DNA from: Alphaproteobacteria bacterium
GTDB taxonomy: Bacteria; Pseudomonadota; Alphaproteobacteria; UBA6615
Reading direction: 5' to 3'
NCBI GenBank assembly: GCA_013003285.1
Contig: JABDJY010000029.1
Coordinates: 1 to 5,860 of the forward strand
Length of the DNA: 5,860 nt
Made by a program: the position numbers and the translations under genes. Positions 1 through 5,096 of the stretch are shown here, in pieces (within the stretch, counting starts at the first letter, position 1; every line of letters starts with the position of its first letter). The notes beneath the pieces were generated by a model. It was not told the DNA's origin. It searched no databases and was given only the letters and a program-made list of their open reading frames with translations.

Positions 1-24
1 TCTTGGAAAAGTTTTTCCGGAATC

Positions 25-48
25 GGGCCGAATCTTTCGGCCCTTTTT
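25..48 (+). terminator. Intrinsic terminator of an upstream, off-window gene
   Basis: A perfect 8-bp stem, GGGCCGAA at 25-32 and TTCGGCCC at 36-43, closes a 3-base loop and is followed directly by five Ts at 44-48. This is a textbook rho-independent terminator for + strand transcription entering the window from the left. A smaller AT-rich inverted repeat (GGAAAA at 5-10, TTTTCC at 13-18) lies just before it. It insulates the recombinase operon from upstream transcription, so that operon needs its own promoter in 49-134 or just after; I could not identify one with confidence. Confidence 0.8.
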
Positions 49-134
49 ACGAAACGACATTCCTGTTCTCCATGCTTAAGGTTTGGAAACACGGAGAAGA
101 TCACCGGCCAGTCGCGAGCCCATTTCAAATCTAA

Positions 135-1769
135 TTGGCAGGGCTGGGTCTGCGATGGAAAGCGCGAGAGCACACAGGTCGAAAAATTGAGTTGGTTGAG
201 AATCAAGGTGACGAAACGAGCAATGGTGTTGAGGTTGAGCCCAATAAGATCCGGGCTGCCGAATATGTGCGTATGTCGACCGAACACCAGAGGTATTCGA
301 CAGAGAATCAGTCCGATGCACTTCGCGCTTACGCGAAACGCCATAATATGGAGATCGTCCAAACCTATTCTGATGCGGGAAAGAGTGGCCTCAAAATCGA
401 GGGCCGTGACGCGCTGAGGCAGCTGATCAATGACGTCGAAGGTGGCGAGACCAATTTCGATGTAATTTTGGTTTATGACATCAGCCGATGGGGCCGGTTC
501 CAGGACGCCGACGAAAGCGCCTATTACGAGTACATATGCCGCCGCAGTGGGATTTCCGTTCATTACTGCGCCGAACAATTCGACAATGATGGTAGTCCCG
601 TCTCGACGATCGTCAAAGGCGTCAAACGCGCCATGGCGGGTGAATACAGCCGCGAGCTATCAGCCAAGGTCTTTGCGGGTCAATGTCGACTAATCGAGTT
701 GGGGTACCGGCAAGGCGGTATGGCTGGCTACGGATTACGCCGGATGCGTATTGATCAAAACGGTGTTCCCCAGGGCATTCTCCAATTTGGCGAGCACAAA
801 AGCCTGCAAACCGATCGTGTGATCCTTGTCCCTGGCCCGGACGAAGAGGTCGGGAACATTAGGTGGATGTACCGCCAGTTCGTCGACAGTGGAAAGGTCG
901 AGAGCGAGATAGCCTTATTACTCAACGAGCGCGGCGTGGTGACTGATCTTGGTCGCCCTTGGAGTCGGGGAACCGTTCATCAGGTTTTGACCAACGAAAA
1001 GTACATCGGCAACAACGTTTATAATCGTCGATCTTTCAAATTGAAGAAGAAACGGGTCGAAAACAGTCCGGAAATGTGGTTTCGGGCTGACAATGCATTC
1101 GAGGCGGTTGTCGATCCACAAATTTTCTTCACAGCCCAAGGAATGATCCGGGAGCGCAATCGACGGTTCTCGGATGAGGAGATGCTCGAGCGTCTCAGGC
1201 GCCTGTTCGACCACCATGGCTATTTGTCCGGCCTCATCATTGATGAGACCGAGAACATGCCCTCGAGCGGTTCGTACCAGCGCCGCTTTAGCAGTTTGAT
1301 TCGGGCTTATGAATTGGTTGGGTTCACGCCGGACCGAGACTATCGCTACATCGAAATCAACCGTGGGCTTCGCCGATTACATGGCGAGGTTGTAACGGAC
1401 ACGATCGCCGCGATCGAAGGTCTGGGCGGACGGATTATCCGAAGCCCGGCGACCGATCTGCTGACCGTGAATGGCGAGTTTACGGCTTCCATCGTTATCG
1501 CCCGCTGCCAGCAGACGCCCGCCGGTTCGCTGCGCTGGAAAATCCGTCTCGACACGGGGTTGGCGCCGGACATCACCGTCGCCCTTCGCATGAACGAGGC
1601 GAATGATGCCCCAATCGATTACTACCTGCTGCCGCTGTTCGAGATGACGGCGGGCCGAATTCGATTAGCCGAAGAGAACGGCCTCATGCTCGATGCCTTT
1701 CGGTTCGACTCCCTGGAGTTCTTCTTCGTTATGGCGGAGCGCGTCAGGATTACGGAGATTGCGATATGA
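135..1769 (+). CDS. Large serine recombinase (resolvase/invertase family) with homing-endonuclease-type repeat in its tail
   Basis: Site-specific serine recombinase, expected to cut and rejoin DNA through a phosphoserine link. Numbered from the TTG at 135, the catalytic domain spans about residues 40-180: YVRMSTE carries the likely nucleophile Ser48 with Arg46, and DISRWGR (115-121) gives the usual Asp and paired Arg residues. The 'Recombinase' DNA-binding domain covers about 195-300, ending in WSRGTVHQVLTNEKYIG. Residues 345-396 (S-D-E-E-M-L near the start, SSGSYQRRFSSL near the end) resemble the homing-endonuclease-associated HNH_repeat, a small winged-helix-like DNA-binding unit. No CxxC zinc ribbon of the classical large phage integrases is visible. 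The final 150 residues are not recognised. The start is uncertain: a TAA stop immediately precedes TTG 135, there is no Shine-Dalgarno there, and TTG 192 is an alternative that still keeps the whole catalytic domain. First gene of a three-gene operon. Confidence 0.9.
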   Translation: MAGLGLRWKAREHTGRKIELVENQGDETSNGVEVEPNKIRAAEYVRMSTEHQRYSTENQSDALRAYAKRHNMEIVQTYSDAGKSGLKIEGRDALRQLINDVEGGETNFDVILVYDISRWGRFQDADESAYYEYICRRSGISVHYCAEQFDNDGSPVSTIVKGVKRAMAGEYSRELSAKVFAGQCRLIELGYRQGGMAGYGLRRMRIDQNGVPQGILQFGEHKSLQTDRVILVPGPDEEVGNIRWMYRQFVDSGKVESEIALLLNERGVVTDLGRPWSRGTVHQVLTNEKYIGNNVYNRRSFKLKKKRVENSPEMWFRADNAFEAVVDPQIFFTAQGMIRERNRRFSDEEMLERLRRLFDHHGYLSGLIIDETENMPSSGSYQRRFSSLIRAYELVGFTPDRDYRYIEINRGLRRLHGEVVTDTIAAIEGLGGRIIRSPATDLLTVNGEFTASIVIARCQQTPAGSLRWKIRLDTGLAPDITVALRMNEANDAPIDYYLLPLFEMTAGRIRLAEENGLMLDAFRFDSLEFFFVMAERVRITEIAI

Positions 1770-2662
1770 CGGACGCACAGGAAACCATCACCGTCGAAAT
1801 GATCCCGGTGGAGAAGATCGCGGTCATCAATCCACGCATTCGGAACCGGAAAGTCTTTCGCCAAATCGTCGATAGCATCTCGAAGGTCGGCCTCAAGAAG
1901 CCGATCACCGTCAGCCGACACGTCAATGGCGATGACGAAGCGCTCTACCAGCTCGTCTGTGGCCAAGGCCGATTGGAGGCTTTCATCGCTCTGGGAGCGC
2001 GCGAGATCCCGGCCATCGTCGTCGACGTCAGCGAGGAGGACAGCCTGATCATGAGTCTGGTTGAAAACCTTGCGCGTCGTCAGCACCGCCCCCTGGAGCT
2101 GCTCCACGATATCGGCGAGCTCGGCAAGCGCGGATATTCCGATAAGGAAATCGCCGCTAAGACGGGTCTCTCGTATGAATACGTCCATTCGATGCGCCAT
2201 CTCCTCGACGAGGGCGAGGAACGGCTCTTGACCGCGGTCGAGACCGGACAGATTCCGGTCAGTGTCGCCATCGACATTGCGGAAGCCGACGAGGACGGCG
2301 TTCAGGAAGCGCTCGCTCAGGCCTATCAGGACGGTCTGTTGCGCGGCAAGAAGCTGCTAATCGCCAAGCGCTTGGTCGAGCAACGACAGAGACGCGGGAA
2401 ATCTGTCAAGGGCAGAGGTTCTGGGACGCCACGCTCGCGGATTTCGTCTGAAGCGCTCGTCCGTGCTTACGAAAGAGAGGCGGACCGCCAGCGCCTGATG
2501 ATCAAGAAGGCCGAGGTTGCCCAGAATCGGCTGCTCTTCGTCGTCGAGGCTATGCGACAGCTGCTCACCGATGAGAACTTTATGACCCTGTTGCGCGCCG
2601 AAGGCTTGGCGACCATGCCCCGCCCGTTGGCCGATCTGATCGCTGCCCGGGACGCGCGATAG
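1766..2662 (+). CDS. ParB/RepB-like DNA-binding protein, first copy
   Basis: 298-residue ParB-superfamily protein, probably a sequence-specific DNA-binding CTPase-type clamp related to the RepB plasmid partition family. The N-terminal ParB domain spans about residues 8-105: PRIRNRKVF and VGLKKPITV open it, CGQGRLEA (65-72) sits at the place of the ParB GERR-type nucleotide motif, and LVENLARRQ (98-106) matches the ENxxR motif. A helix-turn-helix follows at about 124-147 (YSDKEIAAKTGLSYEYVHSM). The tail from about 230 is helical and charged, with a RepB-C-like stretch (MRQLLTDENFMTLLRAEGL). The ATG overlaps the recombinase TGA in an ATGA junction, and GGAG at 1754-1757 is a well-spaced ribosome binding site, so the two genes are translationally coupled. 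No ParA/RepA ATPase accompanies it, which argues against a plain partition role and for one tied to the recombinase. The family call is firm; the function is inferred. Confidence 0.88.
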   Translation: MTDAQETITVEMIPVEKIAVINPRIRNRKVFRQIVDSISKVGLKKPITVSRHVNGDDEALYQLVCGQGRLEAFIALGAREIPAIVVDVSEEDSLIMSLVENLARRQHRPLELLHDIGELGKRGYSDKEIAAKTGLSYEYVHSMRHLLDEGEERLLTAVETGQIPVSVAIDIAEADEDGVQEALAQAYQDGLLRGKKLLIAKRLVEQRQRRGKSVKGRGSGTPRSRISSEALVRAYEREADRQRLMIKKAEVAQNRLLFVVEAMRQLLTDENFMTLLRAEGLATMPRPLADLIAARDAR

Positions 2663-2664
2663 TC

Positions 2665-3561
2665 GTGGCGAAAAAGGTCGGCATAGCGTTCGAGCCCGAG
2701 AGCATCTTCATCGAGTTCGCCGATATCCTTCCCGTGAAGCAGCTTCAGAAGCGCGTCAAAAAGACCAAGAAATATCTCCAGATAGCCGCCTCGATCCGGG
2801 AGGTTGGGATAATCGAGCCGCCCGTCGTCGTTCGGGATCGCAACAAACGGGGCAAGTTCCTGTTGCTCGATGGGCATCTGCGGATCGAGGTCCTGAAGGA
2901 GGACGGCGCCCCGGGGGTGAACTGTCTCGTAGCTACCGAAGATGAGGCCTTCACCTACAACAAGCGCATCAACAGGCTGGCGACGATTCAGGAACACAAG
3001 ATGATCCTGAAGGCGGTTGAAGGTGGTGTTCCCGAAGAACGGATCGCCAAGGCGTTGGACATTAACGTCTCGAGCATTCGTCAGAAGCGCTCCCTCCTCG
3101 AAGGCATCTGCCCCGAGACAGCCGAGCTTCTAAAGGACAAGCATTGCCCACTAAACACGTTCCATTCGCTCAGGAAAATGAATCCCCTGCGGCAAATCGA
3201 AGTCGCCGAGCTGATGATTGCCATGGACAATTACTCGGTCAGCTACTCCAAGGCGCTCTTGGCCGCGACACCCCAGGGTCAGCTCATCGATTCAGACAAG
3301 CCGAAGAGCTTCAAAGGGATCTCTGCCCAGCAGATCGCACAGATGGAGACCGAGATGGCCAAGCTCCAGCGAGAAATGAAGCTGATCGAGGATAGCTACG
3401 GCCCCGACCACCTCAATCTGGTTCTGGCGCGCGGCTATCTCGTCACGCTTGTCGAGAACGAGGAGGTGTCGCGCTATCTCGCGCAGAACCACGGTGAGAT
3501 CCTTAGCGAATTCAGGCGGATTTCGGAGGTGGTCTCGATGGGAACGAGAGAACAATCGTAG
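2665..3561 (+). CDS. ParB/RepB-like DNA-binding protein, second, divergent copy
   Basis: Also 298 residues and laid out like the preceding protein, so probably an old paralogue. The ParB-like domain covers about residues 15-105: IREVGIIEPPVVV, then LLDGHLRIEVL (67-77) at the GERR-type position, and KRINRLATIQE (100-110) at the ENxxR position, where the Glu and Arg of the motif are not evident. A helix-turn-helix lies at about 122-145 (VPEERIAKALDINVSSIRQK). Residues 220-245 (QQIAQMETEMAKLQREMKLI) look like a short coiled coil, followed by a RepB-C-like helical tail (LARGYLVTLVENEEVSRYLA). The start is GTG, 2 bases after the TAG of the upstream gene, with only a weak, distant purine patch (GGGA 2649-2652), so coupled re-initiation is likely. 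It is the last gene of the operon. RepB-family membership is well supported; a partner or regulator role for the first copy or the recombinase is inference. Confidence 0.86.
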   Translation: MAKKVGIAFEPESIFIEFADILPVKQLQKRVKKTKKYLQIAASIREVGIIEPPVVVRDRNKRGKFLLLDGHLRIEVLKEDGAPGVNCLVATEDEAFTYNKRINRLATIQEHKMILKAVEGGVPEERIAKALDINVSSIRQKRSLLEGICPETAELLKDKHCPLNTFHSLRKMNPLRQIEVAELMIAMDNYSVSYSKALLAATPQGQLIDSDKPKSFKGISAQQIAQMETEMAKLQREMKLIEDSYGPDHLNLVLARGYLVTLVENEEVSRYLAQNHGEILSEFRRISEVVSMGTREQS

Positions 3562-3574
3562 TTCGGTGATTGTT
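3551..3574 (+). terminator. Weak hairpin overlapping the operon stop codon
   Basis: AACAATC at 3551-3557 pairs perfectly with GATTGTT at 3568-3574 around a 10-base loop that contains the TAG stop (3559-3561). The sequence after it is TGGTTT, only mildly T-rich, and the stem is AT-rich, so termination would be weak. It could instead be a 3'-end stabilising hairpin or chance. Confidence 0.25.
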
Positions 3575-3643
3575 TGGTTTGGCATGCGCCAGATGTCGTG
3601 CGGGGGCAACTGGCCAGCCACTAATGGGGATCGGGACCCGATA

Positions 3644-3661
3644 AGCGCCGGGAGCGCCGGA
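3644..3661. repeat. Tandem 9-base repeat, two copies
   Basis: AGCGCCGGG (3644-3652) is followed at once by AGCGCCGGA (3653-3661), matching at 8 of 9 positions. It may be slippage in GC-rich DNA or part of a folded RNA; no function is evident. Confidence 0.5.
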
Positions 3662-3756
3662 GAAGCCGTCGGCAGGGACGGATCAATGGCGAGGTGGGAA
3701 TGTCGGCGAACCCGATCGGTGCCCACTAGGCCGGCCGTCATAGGGTCGGCTGCCGG

Positions 3757-3777
3757 GAATACCGAGAGACGGTATTC
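3757..3777. repeat. Perfect inverted repeat, 8-bp arms
   Basis: GAATACCG (3757-3764) and CGGTATTC (3770-3777) are perfect complements around the loop AGAGA, extendable outward by a G-T and a G-C pair. No T-tract follows, so it is not an ordinary terminator. It could be an RNA stem-loop or a binding site for one of the helix-turn-helix proteins encoded here. Confidence 0.55.
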
Positions 3778-3793
3778 TCTAGTTGCTGGGTTT

Positions 3794-3844
3794 GGCGTGC
3801 CAGGGTCAGGATTGGCGAATGGTGCCACGTGACCTTGGCACGCC
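3794..3844. repeat. Long inverted repeat, 15-bp arms
   Basis: The left arm 3794-3808 (GGCGTGCCAGGGTCA) and right arm 3830-3844 (TGACCTTGGCACGCC) pair over 15 positions with a single G-T wobble, around a 21-base loop. This is the strongest inverted repeat of the window. The right arm shares bases with the left arm of the hairpin at 3832-3861, so in RNA the two structures exclude each other. As DNA it could be a recombinase or ParB-like binding site; as RNA a switch in front of the T-tract. Confidence 0.65.
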
Positions 3845-3867
3845 TCCCCCATTCCCAAGGTTTTTTT
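3832..3867 (+). terminator. Probable intrinsic terminator between the operon and fic
   Basis: ACCTTGG (3832-3838) pairs with CCAAGGT (3855-3861) around a 16-base C-rich loop, and the run of seven Ts begins at the end of the stem (3861-3867). The stem is short and the loop large, so efficiency is uncertain. It would end operon read-through before fic. It competes with the 15-bp stem at 3794-3844, which forms earlier in the transcript. Confidence 0.5.
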
Positions 3868-3882
3868 AACGCTAACAATGCC

Positions 3883-3911
3883 CTGACTACGCCTACCCGA
3901 CCGCATATTTT
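3883..3911 (+). promoter_or_regulatory. Possible sigma-70-type promoter for fic
   Basis: CTGACT at 3883-3888 (4 of 6 against TTGACA) lies 17 bases before TATTTT at 3906-3911 (4 of 6 against TATAAT), predicting a start near 3918. It sits just after the T-tract and before the repeat array, where a fic promoter would be expected. Both boxes are weak matches and alphaproteobacterial promoters are poorly conserved, so this is a suggestion. Confidence 0.3.
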
Positions 3912-3925
3912 CAGGTTTTTGCGGT
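3900..3925. repeat. Small inverted repeat overlapping the putative promoter
   Basis: ACCGCA (3900-3905) and TGCGGT (3920-3925) are perfect complements separated by 14 AT-rich bases that contain the suggested -10 element. The position would suit an operator, though arms of six are short enough to arise by chance. Confidence 0.35.
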
Positions 3926-3935
3926 TTCAAGTCTT

Positions 3936-4014
3936 AATGGGTGAAAATGGGTGGATTTATGGATGGATTCATGTCATTTATTATTGGGTGGAAATAGGTG
4001 GAATTATGGGTGAC
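3936..4014 (+). promoter_or_regulatory. Ordered direct-repeat array in the fic leader, putative operator
   Basis: Six copies of a 9-base motif, consensus RTGGGTGRA, start at 3937 (ATGGGTGAA), 3947 (ATGGGTGGA), 3959 (ATGGATGGA), 3984 (TTGGGTGGA), 3994 (ATAGGTGGA) and 4006 (ATGGGTGAC). The intervals are 10, 12, 25, 10 and 12, so the array is a triplet repeated as a unit. The 32-base blocks 3936-3967 and 3983-4014 match at 25 positions. The last copy contains the fic start codon and the fifth contains its ribosome binding site. Near-helical spacing on one DNA face fits cooperative protein binding; the C-terminal winged helix of the Fic protein is the obvious candidate binder. Confidence 0.6.
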
Positions 4015-5064
4015 GCGCTGAAAACCGATACCATAAGGATCACGACTGACATCCTTAAACTCATCACCGAGATCGATGAGTTTAAGGGGGCGTGGCGTGC
4101 GATCGGCCGAATTTCCCCTGAGAGCTTGTCGAACCTGCGTCGCGTAGCGACGATTGAAAGCATCGGGTCATCGACGCGAATCGAGGGTGCGCAGCTGAGC
4201 GACCGCGAGATCGAGCAGCTTTTGTCCAACATCGATATAAAGTCCTTCGCCACGCGCGACGAACAGGAAGTCGCGGGCTATGCCGAAGTGATGGAGGCTG
4301 TATTCAAACACTGGGATGTGCTGGAGCTCACCGAGAACCATATTTGGCAGCTACACCGCGATCTGTTGATCCACTCAGCCAAAGATGAGCGCCATCGAGG
4401 TGCATACAAAACACTACCCAATAATGTTGAAGCGTTTGGCCCCGACGGTGAGAGCCTCGGTATCATCTTTGAGACCGCAACACCGTTCGATACTCCGCGC
4501 CTTATGACGGAGTTGGTCGGTTGGGCGCGTCTGAATTTCGAGAACGGAGAACTGCATCCGCTGTTGGTGGTTGCGATATTTGTGGTTGTCTTTCTGCAAA
4601 TTCATCCGTTCCAGGATGGCAACGGCCGATTGTCTCGCATCCTGACAACGCTGCTCCTTCTTCGGGCCGGATACACATATGTGCCCTATAGTTCCCTCGA
4701 GAGCGTCGTCGAAGCGACCAAAGATTCCTATTACATTGCGCTGCGCCAGACCCAGGAGACGATCCGAACTGAAACACCGAATTGGCAACCGTGGATCACT
4801 TATTTCCTGGGGACTTTACGTACGCAAAAGAATCGCCTTGAGAAACGTATCGAGCGCGAACGACTGATCCTCGGTGATCTGCCGGAACTCTCGAGCCAGA
4901 TCCTGGAACTCGCGCGCGAGCAAGGGCGCGTGTCCACAGGAGATGTTGTCAGGGCGACTGGCCGAAGCCGGAACACGATTAAGGATCATATGAAGACGCT
5001 CGTTTCAGCGGGCCACCTAATCCGACATGGGAAAGCGCGAGGCACGTGGTATTCGCTTACCTAA
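4006..5064 (+). CDS. Fic-family adenylyltransferase-like protein with winged-helix C-terminus
   Basis: 352-residue Fic protein. Members of the family usually transfer AMP from ATP to a hydroxyl side chain of a target protein. The catalytic loop HPFQDGNGRLSR (200-211) keeps every residue of the HPFxDGNGRxxR motif. An N-terminal inhibitory motif of the S/TxxxE(G/N) kind is present as STRIEG (56-61, Glu60), which places it in the self-inhibited class with the inhibitory helix before the Fic core. RGAYKTLPNNV (131-141) is the likely target-binding flap. Residues 310-352 form a winged helix (VSTGDVVRATGRSRNTIKDH) ending in a basic GKARGTWY wing. The start at 4006 is chosen for AGGTGG at 3996-4001; an in-frame ATG at 3937 would add 23 residues. 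No separate antitoxin gene is needed, given the internal motif. A toxin, regulatory or defence role is possible; the target is unknown. Confidence 0.92.
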   Translation: MGDALKTDTIRITTDILKLITEIDEFKGAWRAIGRISPESLSNLRRVATIESIGSSTRIEGAQLSDREIEQLLSNIDIKSFATRDEQEVAGYAEVMEAVFKHWDVLELTENHIWQLHRDLLIHSAKDERHRGAYKTLPNNVEAFGPDGESLGIIFETATPFDTPRLMTELVGWARLNFENGELHPLLVVAIFVVVFLQIHPFQDGNGRLSRILTTLLLLRAGYTYVPYSSLESVVEATKDSYYIALRQTQETIRTETPNWQPWITYFLGTLRTQKNRLEKRIERERLILGDLPELSSQILELAREQGRVSTGDVVRATGRSRNTIKDHMKTLVSAGHLIRHGKARGTWYSLT

Positions 5065-5073
5065 GCCGCGAGT

Positions 5074-5096
5074 GCGGGTCCCGAATTAGTACCCGC
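5074..5096. terminator. Hairpin between convergent genes, weak bidirectional terminator candidate
   Basis: GCGGGT (5074-5079) pairs with ACCCGC (5091-5096) around an 11-base loop, in the 21-base gap between the fic stop and the dehydrogenase stop and running into the latter. There is no T-tract on either strand, so it is a weak candidate that position favours more than sequence does. Confidence 0.3.

Larger units (their letters stand above)
3629..3867 (+). ncRNA. Candidate structured RNA or structured 3' UTR ending in a T-tract
   Basis: Several self-complementary segments lie close together: ATCGGG/CCCGAT with a 1-base centre (3630-3642), GCCG/CGGC (3665-3673), a two-part stem with GTGGG 3694-3698 against CCCAC 3722-3726 enclosing TCGG/CCGA, the perfect GAATACCG/CGGTATTC stem (3757-3777), and the long GGCGTGCC repeat (3794-3844). 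GATCGGG at 3629-3635 could also pair over distance with CCCGATC at 3711-3717. A hairpin with seven Ts ends the segment. It could be a separate small RNA or simply the operon's 3' UTR. No known RNA family is recognised, and GC-rich DNA yields hairpins by chance, so this is tentative. Confidence 0.3.
3562..4005. other. 444-base intergenic region, hairpin-rich, no convincing gene
   Basis: Neither strand carries a believable protein: long open frames exist here but they overlap parB-like coding sequence in another frame, lack recognisable domains and have the composition of shadow translations. From left to right it holds the weak hairpin at the operon end, a GC-rich stretch with many inverted repeats (3629-3844), a hairpin plus T-tract (3832-3867), a possible promoter (3883-3911), a small inverted repeat (3900-3925) and the fic leader repeats (3936 onward). 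The change from GC-rich to AT-rich at about 3860 suggests two functional halves: the tail of the recombinase operon and the control region of fic. Confidence 0.6.

Noticed and set aside
66..98. Inverted repeat TTCTCC/GGAGAA before the recombinase as an operator or att site
   Set aside because: Only six bases per arm with a 21-base gap, easily due to chance; no second copy seen elsewhere in the window.
1622..2200. Long - strand open frame of 192 codons opposite the recombinase end and the first ParB-like gene
   Set aside because: It spans two firmly identified + strand genes, has no domain or ribosome binding site, and its composition is that of an antisense shadow.
2467..2997. - strand open frame of 176 codons opposite the two ParB-like genes
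   Set aside because: It overlaps well-supported coding sequence on the other strand across a gene junction and resembles no family.
3576..3803. Repeated GGTTTGGC at 3576 and 3789 as possible direct repeats of a small mobile element
   Set aside because: Only eight bases are identical before the copies diverge, and there is no transposase or terminal inverted repeat pair around them.
3449..3832. + strand open frame of 127 codons extending from the second ParB-like gene into the intergenic region
   Set aside because: It overlaps the ParB-like gene in another frame, is rich in Arg, Ser and Gly as expected from out-of-frame GC-rich DNA, and shows no domain. The DNA is better explained as a hairpin-rich noncoding segment.
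3292..3930. - strand open frame of 212 codons across the end of the operon and the intergenic region
   Set aside because: No recognisable motif, and half of it is antisense to the second ParB-like gene; it also runs through the terminator-like hairpin and putative promoter.
3829..4005. Upstream-extended start for the Fic protein at 3829 or 3937
   Set aside because: The extension would translate the T-tract and repeat region into unlikely sequence with no family match, whereas ATG 4006 has AGGTGG at suitable spacing; 3937 remains a minor alternative.
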